Below are positions 16,528-23,943 of a stretch of 42,838 nt of DNA, piece by piece (positions within the stretch are counted from its first letter, which is position 1; every line of letters begins with the position of its first letter). Made by a program: the position numbers and the translations under genes. Source of the stretch: an uncultured Bacteroidales bacterium (GTDB lineage: Bacteria > Bacteroidota > Bacteroidia > Bacteroidales > Paludibacteraceae); NCBI GenBank assembly GCA_902780235.1, contig CACZEL010000018.1:1-42838 (forward strand), read 5' to 3'. The notes under the pieces were generated by a model that saw nothing but the letters and a program-made list of their open reading frames with translations, ran no database searches and was not told the origin of the DNA.

Positions 16528-17357
16528 CAGATCTCAATCACATCATTTTCCTCCGCCAACACAGTATTGTCAAATATCGGCTTGGCTTCCTTTAAGAACA
16601 GACTGTGGTCTTCCACACGCGCCGAGTAGTGACCCAAGATGAGTTTACCTACATTCGCCATCTTAGCGATGGTAGCCGCTTGTTCTGCCGTCGAGTGCAT
16701 GACCTCTTTGCTGCGTGCGCCATGTTCATTGAGGAAAGTGGACTCATGGTAAAGCGCCTCTACTCCCTCAATGATCGGAACGATCTTTTCGCTGTACTGC
16801 GTATCCGAACAATAAGCGTACCGTTTCGTGGTCACATACTCAAACGAACCATCTTCTTGCTTCACCCGACGCGTCTCCTTAAACAGGAACCCACACGTCG
16901 GTACGCCGTGCTTCAACGGGATTGTCTCCACACTCACCGTTCGGTCTTCGTAGATCACCTCATGTTTACGCGGATTGATCGGATGGAAGATAATCTCATA
17001 CTCGCGGTCATTCGCGTGGTAAGCCAAGAGCGGCGTCAGTAACTTCTCCAAATCGGGCTGCGCATAGATATGCATCGGCTGCGTACGCTTGAGCATGCCG
17101 AGCGTCGTCAACAGACCGATCAAACCAAAACAATGGTCGCCATGCAGATGGGAGATAAAAATGTTATACAGACGACCGGTTCGAATTCCCAGTTTCTGCA
17201 TCGTCAGGATCACGCCTTCTCCGCAGTCCACCAAGAACCGTTTATCGCCTATATCCACCAACTGCGCCGAAGGAGACGTGGTCTTCGTCGGCTTGGCACT
17301 ACCGCAACCTAATATAGTTACCTTTGCTTCGCTCACAATCTTCAATCTTAAATGCAA
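16527..17357 (-). CDS. rnz: Ribonuclease Z
   Basis: 276 residues, slightly below the usual 300-310. RNase Z cuts tRNA precursors after the discriminator base, which matters here because no tRNA in the window encodes CCA. Metallo-beta-lactamase motifs are present: SHLHGDHCFGL (HxHxDH), DTQYSEKI (the metal-bridging aspartate), HESTF and GHYSAR. The flexible-arm region is short. The ATG at 17357 overlaps the DUF4954 stop; a GTG at 17336 (giving VSEAKVTILG) would give a more usual N-terminus. The stop overlaps the radA start by 1 nt. Confidence 0.94.
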   Translation of the reverse strand: MHLRLKIVSEAKVTILGCGSAKPTKTTSPSAQLVDIGDKRFLVDCGEGVILTMQKLGIRTGRLYNIFISHLHGDHCFGLIGLLTTLGMLKRTQPMHIYAQPDLEKLLTPLLAYHANDREYEIIFHPINPRKHEVIYEDRTVSVETIPLKHGVPTCGFLFKETRRVKQEDGSFEYVTTKRYAYCSDTQYSEKIVPIIEGVEALYHESTFLNEHGARSKEVMHSTAEQAATIAKMANVGKLILGHYSARVEDHSLFLKEAKPIFDNTVLAEENDVIEI

Positions 17358-19327
17358 GCGAGTTTTTCTAAAACTCGATTGCCTAAAGCCGTTTTTTTCT
17401 CAATATGTTCAAGCACCGCTTTCACGAACGAGTTGGATTCAAACGAACCGCGAACCTCTTCGAAATCAGCCTCCGCCTGATGACGGTCTCCGTCCACGCC
17501 AAAACCGGTCTGACTGTTCAAATCGAACTCCTTGCGGGCATCGTTATAAACCATCTTATCGAGGTTCACTACCGCGTTCTGCCATTCCCTAACCGTCTTC
17601 TGCAACTGCTCCAAGCTCACTTTCTCTACGCTGCAGCCCCATACTTGCTCCAGTTTCTCCAACGCCCAAGTCCACTCGTACGAGTAGTAATGGGCATGCA
17701 TCTGCTCCAAACGAGCCTGGATATCGCTTAGACTCAACGCGCCCGCTTGGATGTCATCCAACAGACGTTTCACTTCGTTTCTCGGAGCGATCAAACCTGC
17801 CATATCTACCCAATCGCCCGTTCCGGCATCGCTGTCCGGACGCAGGGCCTTGCGTAACTCGTCCATCGTCTTCCACTCGCTTTTCTCCAAGCGGCTGATG
17901 AGACTGTTACCCAAGAATTTCTGAATACCGATCGTATAGAGTTCCACGCCATGCTTGAGAGACGAGTTACGGATCTTGCAGTTTCGATAGCCGTAAACCT
18001 CTGTGTTCTCTCCGCTCAGCGCCACCAACTCATTGAGCACTTCGCGACCACGCCACATCTTCTGTACCGTGTACGGACTCAGCAGGTTGAAATTGATCTG
18101 ATCCAACTTATGCGGATCTTTTCGATTATCACGTTTCGGCCATTTTTGTGCGTCACGGATCGTACCTACGGTACGCAGGTTTGCACCCGGCACTAAGAAA
18201 CTCTCCGATTGGTTCTCAATCAGATAAGAGAACGGCAGATCGCTCGTGTCCGCATGGTGGGTATGACGACCCATTACCAGACTGAACGCACCGATTTTGG
18301 ACGGCCACAACAGGTAACTGTCTGATGTCGTCTTTGCGCCGCGCTCGGCAATGCCCTGATGGATCGGGCCCAACTTATACATATGGTTACTCTGGTTACT
18401 ACCCGAACCGGCGTTCAAGAACGAGAACATACCTGCGATAAGCAGCGTACTCTTATGGTGAGTTACCGTATAAGGACCGGCAAAGATCGCACATGCCTCG
18501 CCGTGCATGCCTTGACAGTTCGAGAAGAACAGACTCTCACCTGCCGAATAGTGCTTGTCAAAGATACAACCCTGACCGACAAAACACTTATCTACCAAGG
18601 TTGAGTCTCCGATCTCTACGCCCGAAGCGATGATAAAATTAGCGCACTTCACACCACTTCCAAGACGAACCGGCGCCTGCTCATTCGAGTTGATCGTTCC
18701 GTTCTTCAAACGGCTCACGCCCGTCAGTTCTGCAAAATCACCCACACGCACGTTCTTGATCGAACCGCAGTTCAGAATACGTACGTGATCACCGATATAG
18801 CCGTGATCGGAAGCATGCTCCTCGGCATAGGCATCAATCAGTTTCTCCACCTGATGGATCATCTCCGGGCGGTGACGATAAAGCGTCAAGATATACGCCA
18901 GACTCGCACTTAACTCATTGAAAATAGGGATCTCGCGACCACCTCCTTCGTTCATCACCGGCACACGTACACCATTACCGAAAGTGGTCTTACCATCCAC
19001 AAGGATCGCGTTCACGTTCTCGATACAGGTGTTGCAACCAATATGATAATTGGCGATGTAATTATGGATATTATACAGATGCGCATCGTCACCTACCTCG
19101 CAGTTATGCAAGGTCGCGTTATAGATACCCGAATGGATCTTCAACCCGCCCGGCAATTCTATCTCACGACGAAAAGCGCCTATCTGGTTATGTCCGGAGA
19201 AACGGGTATGACGCACGTATTGCGCATCAAAATCCTGCGCCACTTCCACCTCAGCCCAATTGGTCGCCGAGCAACCCTGTGCCTCCATCTGCGCAATCTC
19301 TTGCGCTGTCAATGAACGATAGTTCAT
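17348..19327 (-). CDS. DUF4954-family protein with left-handed beta-helix repeats
   Basis: 659 residues. The first 400 residues have the hexapeptide periodicity of a left-handed beta helix, for example NATLHNCEVGDDAHLYNIHN, GSIKNVRVGDFAELTGVSRL and IASGVEIGDSTLVDKCFVG. Histidine-rich loops (YTVTHHKS, MGRHTHHAD) resemble sugar-nucleotide acyl- or nucleotidyltransferase active-site edges. The C-terminal third is helical. This matches the Bacteroidetes-specific DUF4954 family, whose function is unknown to me. Sugar-nucleotide or cell-wall precursor modification is only a guess from the fold. It follows dnaN after a 24-nt A/T-rich heptamer array. Confidence 0.85.
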   Translation of the reverse strand: MNYRSLTAQEIAQMEAQGCSATNWAEVEVAQDFDAQYVRHTRFSGHNQIGAFRREIELPGGLKIHSGIYNATLHNCEVGDDAHLYNIHNYIANYHIGCNTCIENVNAILVDGKTTFGNGVRVPVMNEGGGREIPIFNELSASLAYILTLYRHRPEMIHQVEKLIDAYAEEHASDHGYIGDHVRILNCGSIKNVRVGDFAELTGVSRLKNGTINSNEQAPVRLGSGVKCANFIIASGVEIGDSTLVDKCFVGQGCIFDKHYSAGESLFFSNCQGMHGEACAIFAGPYTVTHHKSTLLIAGMFSFLNAGSGSNQSNHMYKLGPIHQGIAERGAKTTSDSYLLWPSKIGAFSLVMGRHTHHADTSDLPFSYLIENQSESFLVPGANLRTVGTIRDAQKWPKRDNRKDPHKLDQINFNLLSPYTVQKMWRGREVLNELVALSGENTEVYGYRNCKIRNSSLKHGVELYTIGIQKFLGNSLISRLEKSEWKTMDELRKALRPDSDAGTGDWVDMAGLIAPRNEVKRLLDDIQAGALSLSDIQARLEQMHAHYYSYEWTWALEKLEQVWGCSVEKVSLEQLQKTVREWQNAVVNLDKMVYNDARKEFDLNSQTGFGVDGDRHQAEADFEEVRGSFESNSFVKAVLEHIEKKTALGNRVLEKLACI

Positions 19328-19355
19328 TAATTCTTAATTTTTAATTTTTAATTAA
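19327..19355. repeat. Heptamer array (AATTAAA words) before the DUF4954 start
   Basis: On the minus strand AATTAAA, AATTAAA, AATTAAG and AATTAATG fill the gap between dnaN and the next gene at a 7-nt period and run into its ATG. Confidence 0.75.
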
Positions 19356-20476
19356 TCGTTGAGCAGCATCGGCATCAACAACATGAGGATATCCTCATTC
19401 TCCTCGTTCTCTGCCGGCAAGATCAAACCTGCGCGTGCAGGATCAGCCAACTTCAACAGCACATCAGCCGAAGCGATAGAACCGAGCAGATCAATCAGGA
19501 ACGGAGCCTTGAAACCAATAGCCATCGGCGTACCGTTATAGTCGCAACTGATCGTCTCTTCTGCACTCGTCGAGAAATCGATATCCTGTGCACTAATCTT
19601 GATCTGGTTCTCGCTCAACGCCAAACGCAACTGCGCCGTACCGTTGTTAGCGAACACAGCCACACGCTTGCAAGCGTTCAGCATCGTCTGACGATCAACC
19701 GTCACAACGTTCTGGTTCGCCTGCGGGATAACAGCATTGTAGTTCGGGAAACGGCCCTCGATCTGACGGCAAACGATGATCGTGCTGCCAAACTCAAAAC
19801 GAGCGTTCTTAGCACCGAAAGTCACTCTCACATCCTCCTCTGCTTTTGCCAACAGGTTCTTCAGCAGACTTGCCGGCTTCTTCGGCAGGATGAACGAAGC
19901 AGCCACACCTGCATTCACACCCGTGTTCGTGTAACGAACCAGACGGTGAGCGTCCGTTGCAACCATCGTCACCTTATCCGCTGCGATGTCAAAGAAAATA
20001 CCATTCATCACAGGACGAAGATCATCGTCTGCGGTGCAGAAAATCGTTTTCTCAATAGCGTTCTGCAGCACATTTGCCGGAACAATCACGCTCTGTGCGT
20101 CACCTTCAACAGCCGGCATCTCCGGGTACTCGTTGCCGTTCACGCCGACAAACGAATACGTACCGTTCTGACTAACCATGCTCACAGCAAAGTTGTTCTC
20201 GTCAATCGTGAATGCCAAGGGTTGCTCGCTGAACTCCTTCAGGGTCTCCAGTAACAACTTAGCTGCAGATGCCACTTTACCTGCACCTTCTACGCCCTCT
20301 ACTTCTACGCTCGTACGAATGGTCGATTCTCCGTCCGAAGCGGTCAAAGTCAAAGTCGTTCCGGCCAACTCAAACAGCACGTCGTCCAAGATAGGCAACG
20401 CATTCTTACTGTTAATCACGCGGCTTACTGCCTGCAATTGAGAAAAGAGTTTTGAACTCGAAATAGTAAATTTCAT
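19352..20476 (-). CDS. dnaN: DNA polymerase III beta sliding clamp
   Basis: 374 residues, normal length, with three repeated clamp domains. Recognisable stretches are the N-terminal MKFTISSSKLFSQLQAVSRV, the second-domain FILPKKPASLLKNLL and the C-terminal NGTPMAIGFKAPFLIDLL, ending LMPMLLND (the family usually ends in a hydrophobic MPM-R/L pattern that lines the partner-binding cleft). The clamp tethers replicative polymerase to DNA. It is the first gene of the 12-kb leftward operon. Its promoter at 20535-20566 interleaves with that of murI. There is no dnaA or replication-origin signal nearby. Confidence 0.97.
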   Translation of the reverse strand: MKFTISSSKLFSQLQAVSRVINSKNALPILDDVLFELAGTTLTLTASDGESTIRTSVEVEGVEGAGKVASAAKLLLETLKEFSEQPLAFTIDENNFAVSMVSQNGTYSFVGVNGNEYPEMPAVEGDAQSVIVPANVLQNAIEKTIFCTADDDLRPVMNGIFFDIAADKVTMVATDAHRLVRYTNTGVNAGVAASFILPKKPASLLKNLLAKAEEDVRVTFGAKNARFEFGSTIIVCRQIEGRFPNYNAVIPQANQNVVTVDRQTMLNACKRVAVFANNGTAQLRLALSENQIKISAQDIDFSTSAEETISCDYNGTPMAIGFKAPFLIDLLGSIASADVLLKLADPARAGLILPAENEENEDILMLLMPMLLND

Positions 20477-20534
20477 ATACGTATATTTTTAGTTATTTTT
20501 TACAATTTTATTGTAACTTACACAAATTAGCGTG

Positions 20535-20566
20535 CAAAGATACACTTTTTTTTGCACATATGCAAA
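20535..20566 (-). promoter_or_regulatory. Promoter of the dnaN operon
   Basis: On the minus strand TTTG (20563-20566), a 20-nt spacer containing A8, then TATCTTTG (20535-20542). The -33 box lies between the murI -33 and -7 boxes. Confidence 0.85.
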
Positions 20567-20582
20567 TTTTTTTGTAATTTTG
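20551..20582 (+). promoter_or_regulatory. Promoter of murI
   Basis: TTTG (20551-20554), 20 nt, then TAATTTTG (20575-20582). The murI ATG is 9 nt after the -7 box, so the leader is nearly absent. Confidence 0.82.
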
Positions 20583-20591
20583 CAGCCGAAA

Positions 20592-21515
20592 ATGGCAAAA
20601 ATAGGTATTTTTGATAGCGGATACGGTGGTTTAACGATCTTGGAAGCCATCCGAAAAGAGTTACCTCAGTATGATTACTTGTACTTAGGCGACAACGCAC
20701 GTGCGCCTTATGGCACGCACTCGTTCGATGTCATTTATCGCTATACGCTCCAAGCGGTCAAATACCTCTTTTCCCAAGATTGCGCCCTCGTCATCCTCGC
20801 CTGCAATACCGCCTCTGCCAAAGCCTTGAGGACGATTCAGCAACGCGACCTTCCGCTTATAAATGAGGAAATAAGAAAATGTGAAAATGCGAAAATGGTG
20901 AATGTGCTGGGGGTGATTCGTCCGACGGTAGAAGCCGTGCCGGGGATTACCAAGACCGGGCATGTGGGAATTTTGGCAACACCTGCGACTGTTTCTTCCG
21001 AGAGTTACGTGCTGGAATTGCAAAAAATAGCAGAGGGTTTACAAGTCACACAGCAGGCGTGTCCGCTATGGGTTCCGTTAATTGAAAACGGCGAACACAA
21101 TGGTCCCGGAGCCAAGTATTTTGTGGGCAAGTATCTGCGTGAACTCTTGGCGAAAGATTCGCAAATAGATACCTTGGTTCTGGGCTGTACGCACTATCCG
21201 CTTCTCAAAGAGATGATTGAGGGTTGGCTTCGCTACCATGAGGAGATTGAGGAATCGAATTTCCCGCAGGCGATTCATACCGAACATATCCGAATCATTT
21301 CACAGGGAACGCTGGTGGCAAAAAGCCTCGCAGACTACCTCCGACGCCATCCGGAATACGAATCCCGGCTCACCAAGGCGACTCCTCTATCGACGGATTC
21401 GACGGCTTGCGGTTCCTGCCGCTACTTGACCACAGAAAATGCGGACCGCTTTTCGCAATCCGCATCCATCTTCCTCTCCTCCCCCGTCCAGGCGGAGCAC
21501 ATCGATCTGGAGTAA
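20592..21515 (+). CDS. murI: Glutamate racemase
   Basis: 307 residues from the ATG at 20592, giving MAKIGIFDSGYGGLTIL. The longer frame starting at 20532 runs through the promoter and is rejected. MurI makes D-glutamate for peptidoglycan. Both catalytic cysteines are in place (ILACNTASA and GCTHYPLL), with DNARAPYG and GVIRPTVEA. An extra segment NEEIRKCENAKMVN (about residues 93-106) is encoded by an octamer array of GAAAATGn words just before the VLGVIRP motif. The C-terminal 45 residues (CGSCRYLTTENADRFSQSAS) are the usual Bacteroidetes extension. Transcript probably nearly leaderless; no ribosome-binding site fits. Confidence 0.95.
   Translation: MAKIGIFDSGYGGLTILEAIRKELPQYDYLYLGDNARAPYGTHSFDVIYRYTLQAVKYLFSQDCALVILACNTASAKALRTIQQRDLPLINEEIRKCENAKMVNVLGVIRPTVEAVPGITKTGHVGILATPATVSSESYVLELQKIAEGLQVTQQACPLWVPLIENGEHNGPGAKYFVGKYLRELLAKDSQIDTLVLGCTHYPLLKEMIEGWLRYHEEIEESNFPQAIHTEHIRIISQGTLVAKSLADYLRRHPEYESRLTKATPLSTDSTACGSCRYLTTENADRFSQSASIFLSSPVQAEHIDLE
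20875..20904. repeat. In-frame octamer array in murI (GAAAATGn words)
   Basis: GAAAATGT, GAAAATGC and GAAAATGG at an 8-nt period followed by TGAATG, translated within MurI as part of KCENAKMVN. Confidence 0.75.
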
Positions 21516-21726
21516 TTTTCATAAATTTTAGCGTAAAAAGCAGAATAACTGCGGGTACAGGGGTCTGTAACCCTATATAATCGTCCGCGTATGGTCAAAT
21601 GAATAACCTACTAATCACCTACTAATAACCTACTAAACACATACTAATTATATACTAATCGCGTAGTATAATACAGGAATACGTAGGCAAAAACAAAAAA
21701 CTAATACAACGCAAACACAAAACGAC
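21516..21726. other. Non-coding gap after murI with an 11-nt array
   Basis: No gene is supported here. The gap holds the 11-nt array at 21604-21669 and A/T-rich sequence before the shared terminator. A GGGTCTGTAACCC dyad lies at about 21561-21573. Confidence 0.5.
21604..21669. repeat. Undecamer array (nnnCCTACTAA words)
   Basis: Five copies of an 11-nt word ending CTACTAA or ATACTAA (ends at 21614, 21625, 21636, 21647 and 21658) plus a decayed sixth copy. The period equals about one DNA helical turn. Confidence 0.8.
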
Positions 21727-21766
21727 AAAAAAAAATGACATACGCAAGAGGGTATGCCATTTTTTG
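21727..21766. terminator. Bidirectional terminator between murI and the FISUMP-like gene
   Basis: AATGACATAC (21734-21743) pairs with GTATGCCATT (21752-21761), flanked by A9 and T6 runs. The single A/C mismatch becomes a G-U wobble in minus-strand RNA. The same arms recur at 23130-23157. Confidence 0.8.
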
Positions 21767-21784
21767 TACTAATTTAGTTTTTTG

Positions 21785-22792
21785 TTACCTCACTTTCTGT
21801 CCTGTGATGGTATATACCTTCTCCCCGCGGAGAATGAGGAGTTGACCGTCACGGAGGATCTTTTGCGTGGCAGGTTGTGTTTGTCCTGCAAGCGTATTTT
21901 CTATGGCAGTGGGATTGGCGTCAGGTATGTGAGTTTGTACAAGACGAACAGACAGGCCTATGTTGGCTTGCATATGGTACAGAAGTGTAGAGTTAGCACC
22001 GTGTATAAATAAGATACGTTTAAGAACTCCATTCTGCACAGAAGATGTCCAATAGTAGCCACGTTCATTTATAAAGTTGATTTTGTTCTCATTGACTCTA
22101 CAGCCGGCTGCTGGCAGAAAGACTGCGCCTGCAGCCTCCATTTGCCGCCATGCAGTAGTATCATACACATTAGTCGTCCAATCTTCCGCCATGGCAATGA
22201 ATGAAATCCCCTCAGGTAGTATGAATTCATCGGGCAAAATGGCATATCCGTTCACACCATTCACAGCGACCTGTGAGCGAAGATTTGTGGCATTTTTGCG
22301 CGTATTGAAAAGATAATTCAATTCATTGAAATTCAGTGTACGCCATAGTCCTGCCTCATTCCCCCCGTTTGAAATCGCATTATATACGCCCCAATCTGCG
22401 TTTGCATAATCTCCCGTCATGTTATAGTAAAACCAAAGATCATGCAAACTAAAGTCACTCGGATTAGTTGAAGTAGAATATGGCTGATAGGCGCTATTGC
22501 CACAGCCACTTTCCCAACCGCTCGTTGCCCAGCCGAATAAATCTATCCAACCTGAGTATGTAGAGGAAATGTTGGAATTCGCTGCACCTATTATATCCCA
22601 CTGGTTTTCCGCAAAACGCCATGTTCCGGTAGAGGCCTGGTATTGTAAATTGCCTTGCGAAAATTGTACTTTGTCGCCGCTACCATTTATGGTAAATGTG
22701 CCGTTCAATGCTCCTTCTTCCGTAGCACTGGCATAAAAACAAACCATCAACATAGATAGTAAAGATAGTAAATACTTATTCATGTTACTCAT
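21785..22792 (-). CDS. Secreted FISUMP-like protein with short C-terminal sorting-type tail
   Basis: 335 residues from the first ATG; the ATG at 22783 (MNKYLLSLLSML) is an equally good start. A signal peptide ends about YASA. The body (about 30-290) has aromatic, Gly/Asn-rich strands such as KVQFSQGNLQYQASTGTWRF, FGWATSGWESGCGN, LWRTLNFNELNYLF and GYYWTSSVQNGVLKRILFI, reminiscent of the Fibrobacter succinogenes major paralogous (FISUMP) domain, which is abundant in Bacteroidales surface proteins. After a Pro/Thr linker the protein ends QKILRDGQLLILRGEKVYTI and TGQKVR, a tail shared with the genes at 25589 and 38656 and likely a type IX export signal. Function unknown. Confidence 0.8.
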   Translation of the reverse strand: MSNMNKYLLSLLSMLMVCFYASATEEGALNGTFTINGSGDKVQFSQGNLQYQASTGTWRFAENQWDIIGAANSNISSTYSGWIDLFGWATSGWESGCGNSAYQPYSTSTNPSDFSLHDLWFYYNMTGDYANADWGVYNAISNGGNEAGLWRTLNFNELNYLFNTRKNATNLRSQVAVNGVNGYAILPDEFILPEGISFIAMAEDWTTNVYDTTAWRQMEAAGAVFLPAAGCRVNENKINFINERGYYWTSSVQNGVLKRILFIHGANSTLLYHMQANIGLSVRLVQTHIPDANPTAIENTLAGQTQPATQKILRDGQLLILRGEKVYTITGQKVR

Positions 22793-22835
22793 TTTTTTAT
22801 TTTACCTACTCACTTATTTTAATATCACCGCTTTT

Positions 22836-23039
22836 TTACGCTGTCGGTGCCAGCATTTTCAAGGTTGCATTTTTACCATCAGCTGCAGTATATTCCAAAA
22901 TGGAATGAACTGAATTTTTATCTAATTCGCCCTCCCGAAAGATATTTGATAAGTGTTTAGACACAGCTGGTTGCTTCACTCCGAACAAATCAGCTATCTG
23001 CTGTTGAGTTAACCATACGGTCTCATCTTTCATCGTCAA
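22836..23039 (-). pseudogene. Truncated RhuM-family (virulence/mobile-element) protein remnant
   Basis: 67 codons. The winged-helix-like N-terminus ETVWLTQQQIADLFGVKQPA, then SKHLSNIFREGELDKNSV and TAADGKN, follows the start of RhuM-family proteins, which are normally about 300 residues. After TAADGK the sequence diverges into LKMLAPTA and stops, so most of the protein is missing. RhuM genes are often carried on pathogenicity islands or with Fic/KilA-type accessory genes, so this is probably the scar of an accessory gene. A short DNA-binding protein cannot be excluded. A promoter fused to a terminator lies 74 nt upstream. Confidence 0.65.
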
Positions 23040-23112
23040 TAAACGTCTTTTATTATATCTTCATCTGTTTAACGTCATTGAGTGACGGAGAGGTTCTAAA
23101 CCATTGCGGCTG

Positions 23113-23144
23113 CAAAGGTACACAAAAAAAATGACATACACAAA
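23113..23144 (-). promoter_or_regulatory. Promoter embedded in the aqpZ terminator
   Basis: On the minus strand TTTG (23141-23144) sits in the loop of the terminator hairpin. The 3' arm and its T-run form the 20-nt spacer, then TACCTTTG (23113-23120). It would drive the RhuM remnant and FISUMP-like gene. Confidence 0.75.
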
Positions 23145-23157
23145 TTTGTATGCCATT
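23123..23157 (-). terminator. Terminator of the sufB-aqpZ operon
   Basis: A 10-bp stem with one wobble (AATGACATACA / TGTATGCCATT, 23130-23140 and 23147-23157) is followed on the minus strand by a 9-nt T-run. Nearly the same sequence occurs at 21727-21766. Confidence 0.8.
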
Positions 23158-23189
23158 TTTTGAGATTTTTCGATAAATCGAAGATGCTC

Positions 23190-23903
23190 TTATTTCTTGC
23201 AGTTACCTTCGCAGGTGATGCACTTGTAGCAGAGGCCTGCGAGCGCTGCGCCAACGAGCGGAGCTACGATGAAGAGCCAGAGCTGCGGGAGAGCGAGTGC
23301 GTTCTCGGAGAAGAGTGCCTGCGAGATCGAACGTGCGGGGTTAACCGACGTGTTGGTCAACGGAATAGAGATCAAGTGGATGAGGGTCAGGGTCAGACCG
23401 ATAGCCAAGCCACCGAAAGCACCGTTGCTATGCTTGCTGTCCGTCACGCCGAGGATCACCATAAGGAAGACAAACGTCAGGACGCACTCGGTAGCGAAAG
23501 CACCCCACACATTCGTCTGGAGGTAACCAGCCTCTACGTCAGCAGCGGAGAAGAAGTCTCCGTAGCCGTTAGCCGCGAAGGTACCGATCTCCATGCCTGC
23601 GGATTTAGCGATACCGAAGAGGATAGCAGCCGCAGCAATAGCGCCGAGGATCTGTGCACACCAGTAGCAGAACATCTCTTTCGCGGACATACGTCCGTTC
23701 ACAAAAACACCGAGGCTGACAGCCGGATTGAGATGTGCGCCACTAATGTGGCCGATTCCGTAAGCCGCAGCGACGATCGTCAGACCGAACGCGAGGGCTA
23801 CGCCCAGAAAACCAACATGTCCAAACAGGGCCGTTCCACAACCGCCCAGAACCAATACTGCCGTTCCGAAGAACTCAGCAGCAAACTTGTTACATAATTT
23901 CAT
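23190..23903 (-). CDS. aqpZ: Aquaporin Z-type water channel
   Basis: 237 residues, normal length, six membrane helices. Both pore signatures are present: HISGAHLNPAVSLG (first NPA) and TNTSVNPARSISQALF (second NPA). The selectivity-filter pattern with SVNPARS and an H in the fifth helix (TLTLIHLISIPLTNTSVNPA) fits the water-specific AqpZ branch rather than glycerol facilitators. It ends CYKCITCEGNCKK, an unusual cysteine-rich cytoplasmic tail with four cysteines in 13 residues that could bind metal. It follows sufB by 40 nt in the same direction and is followed by a terminator, so it is probably expressed with sufB, an odd pairing. Confidence 0.94.
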   Translation of the reverse strand: MKLCNKFAAEFFGTAVLVLGGCGTALFGHVGFLGVALAFGLTIVAAAYGIGHISGAHLNPAVSLGVFVNGRMSAKEMFCYWCAQILGAIAAAAILFGIAKSAGMEIGTFAANGYGDFFSAADVEAGYLQTNVWGAFATECVLTFVFLMVILGVTDSKHSNGAFGGLAIGLTLTLIHLISIPLTNTSVNPARSISQALFSENALALPQLWLFIVAPLVGAALAGLCYKCITCEGNCKK

Positions 23904-23943
23904 TTCTTTTTATTATTTAAGGGTTAAACAATAAATGGCTATT

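Noticed and set aside
20532-20591. 20-codon upstream extension of murI
   Set aside because: It runs through the -33 and -7 boxes of the murI promoter and is not family-like.
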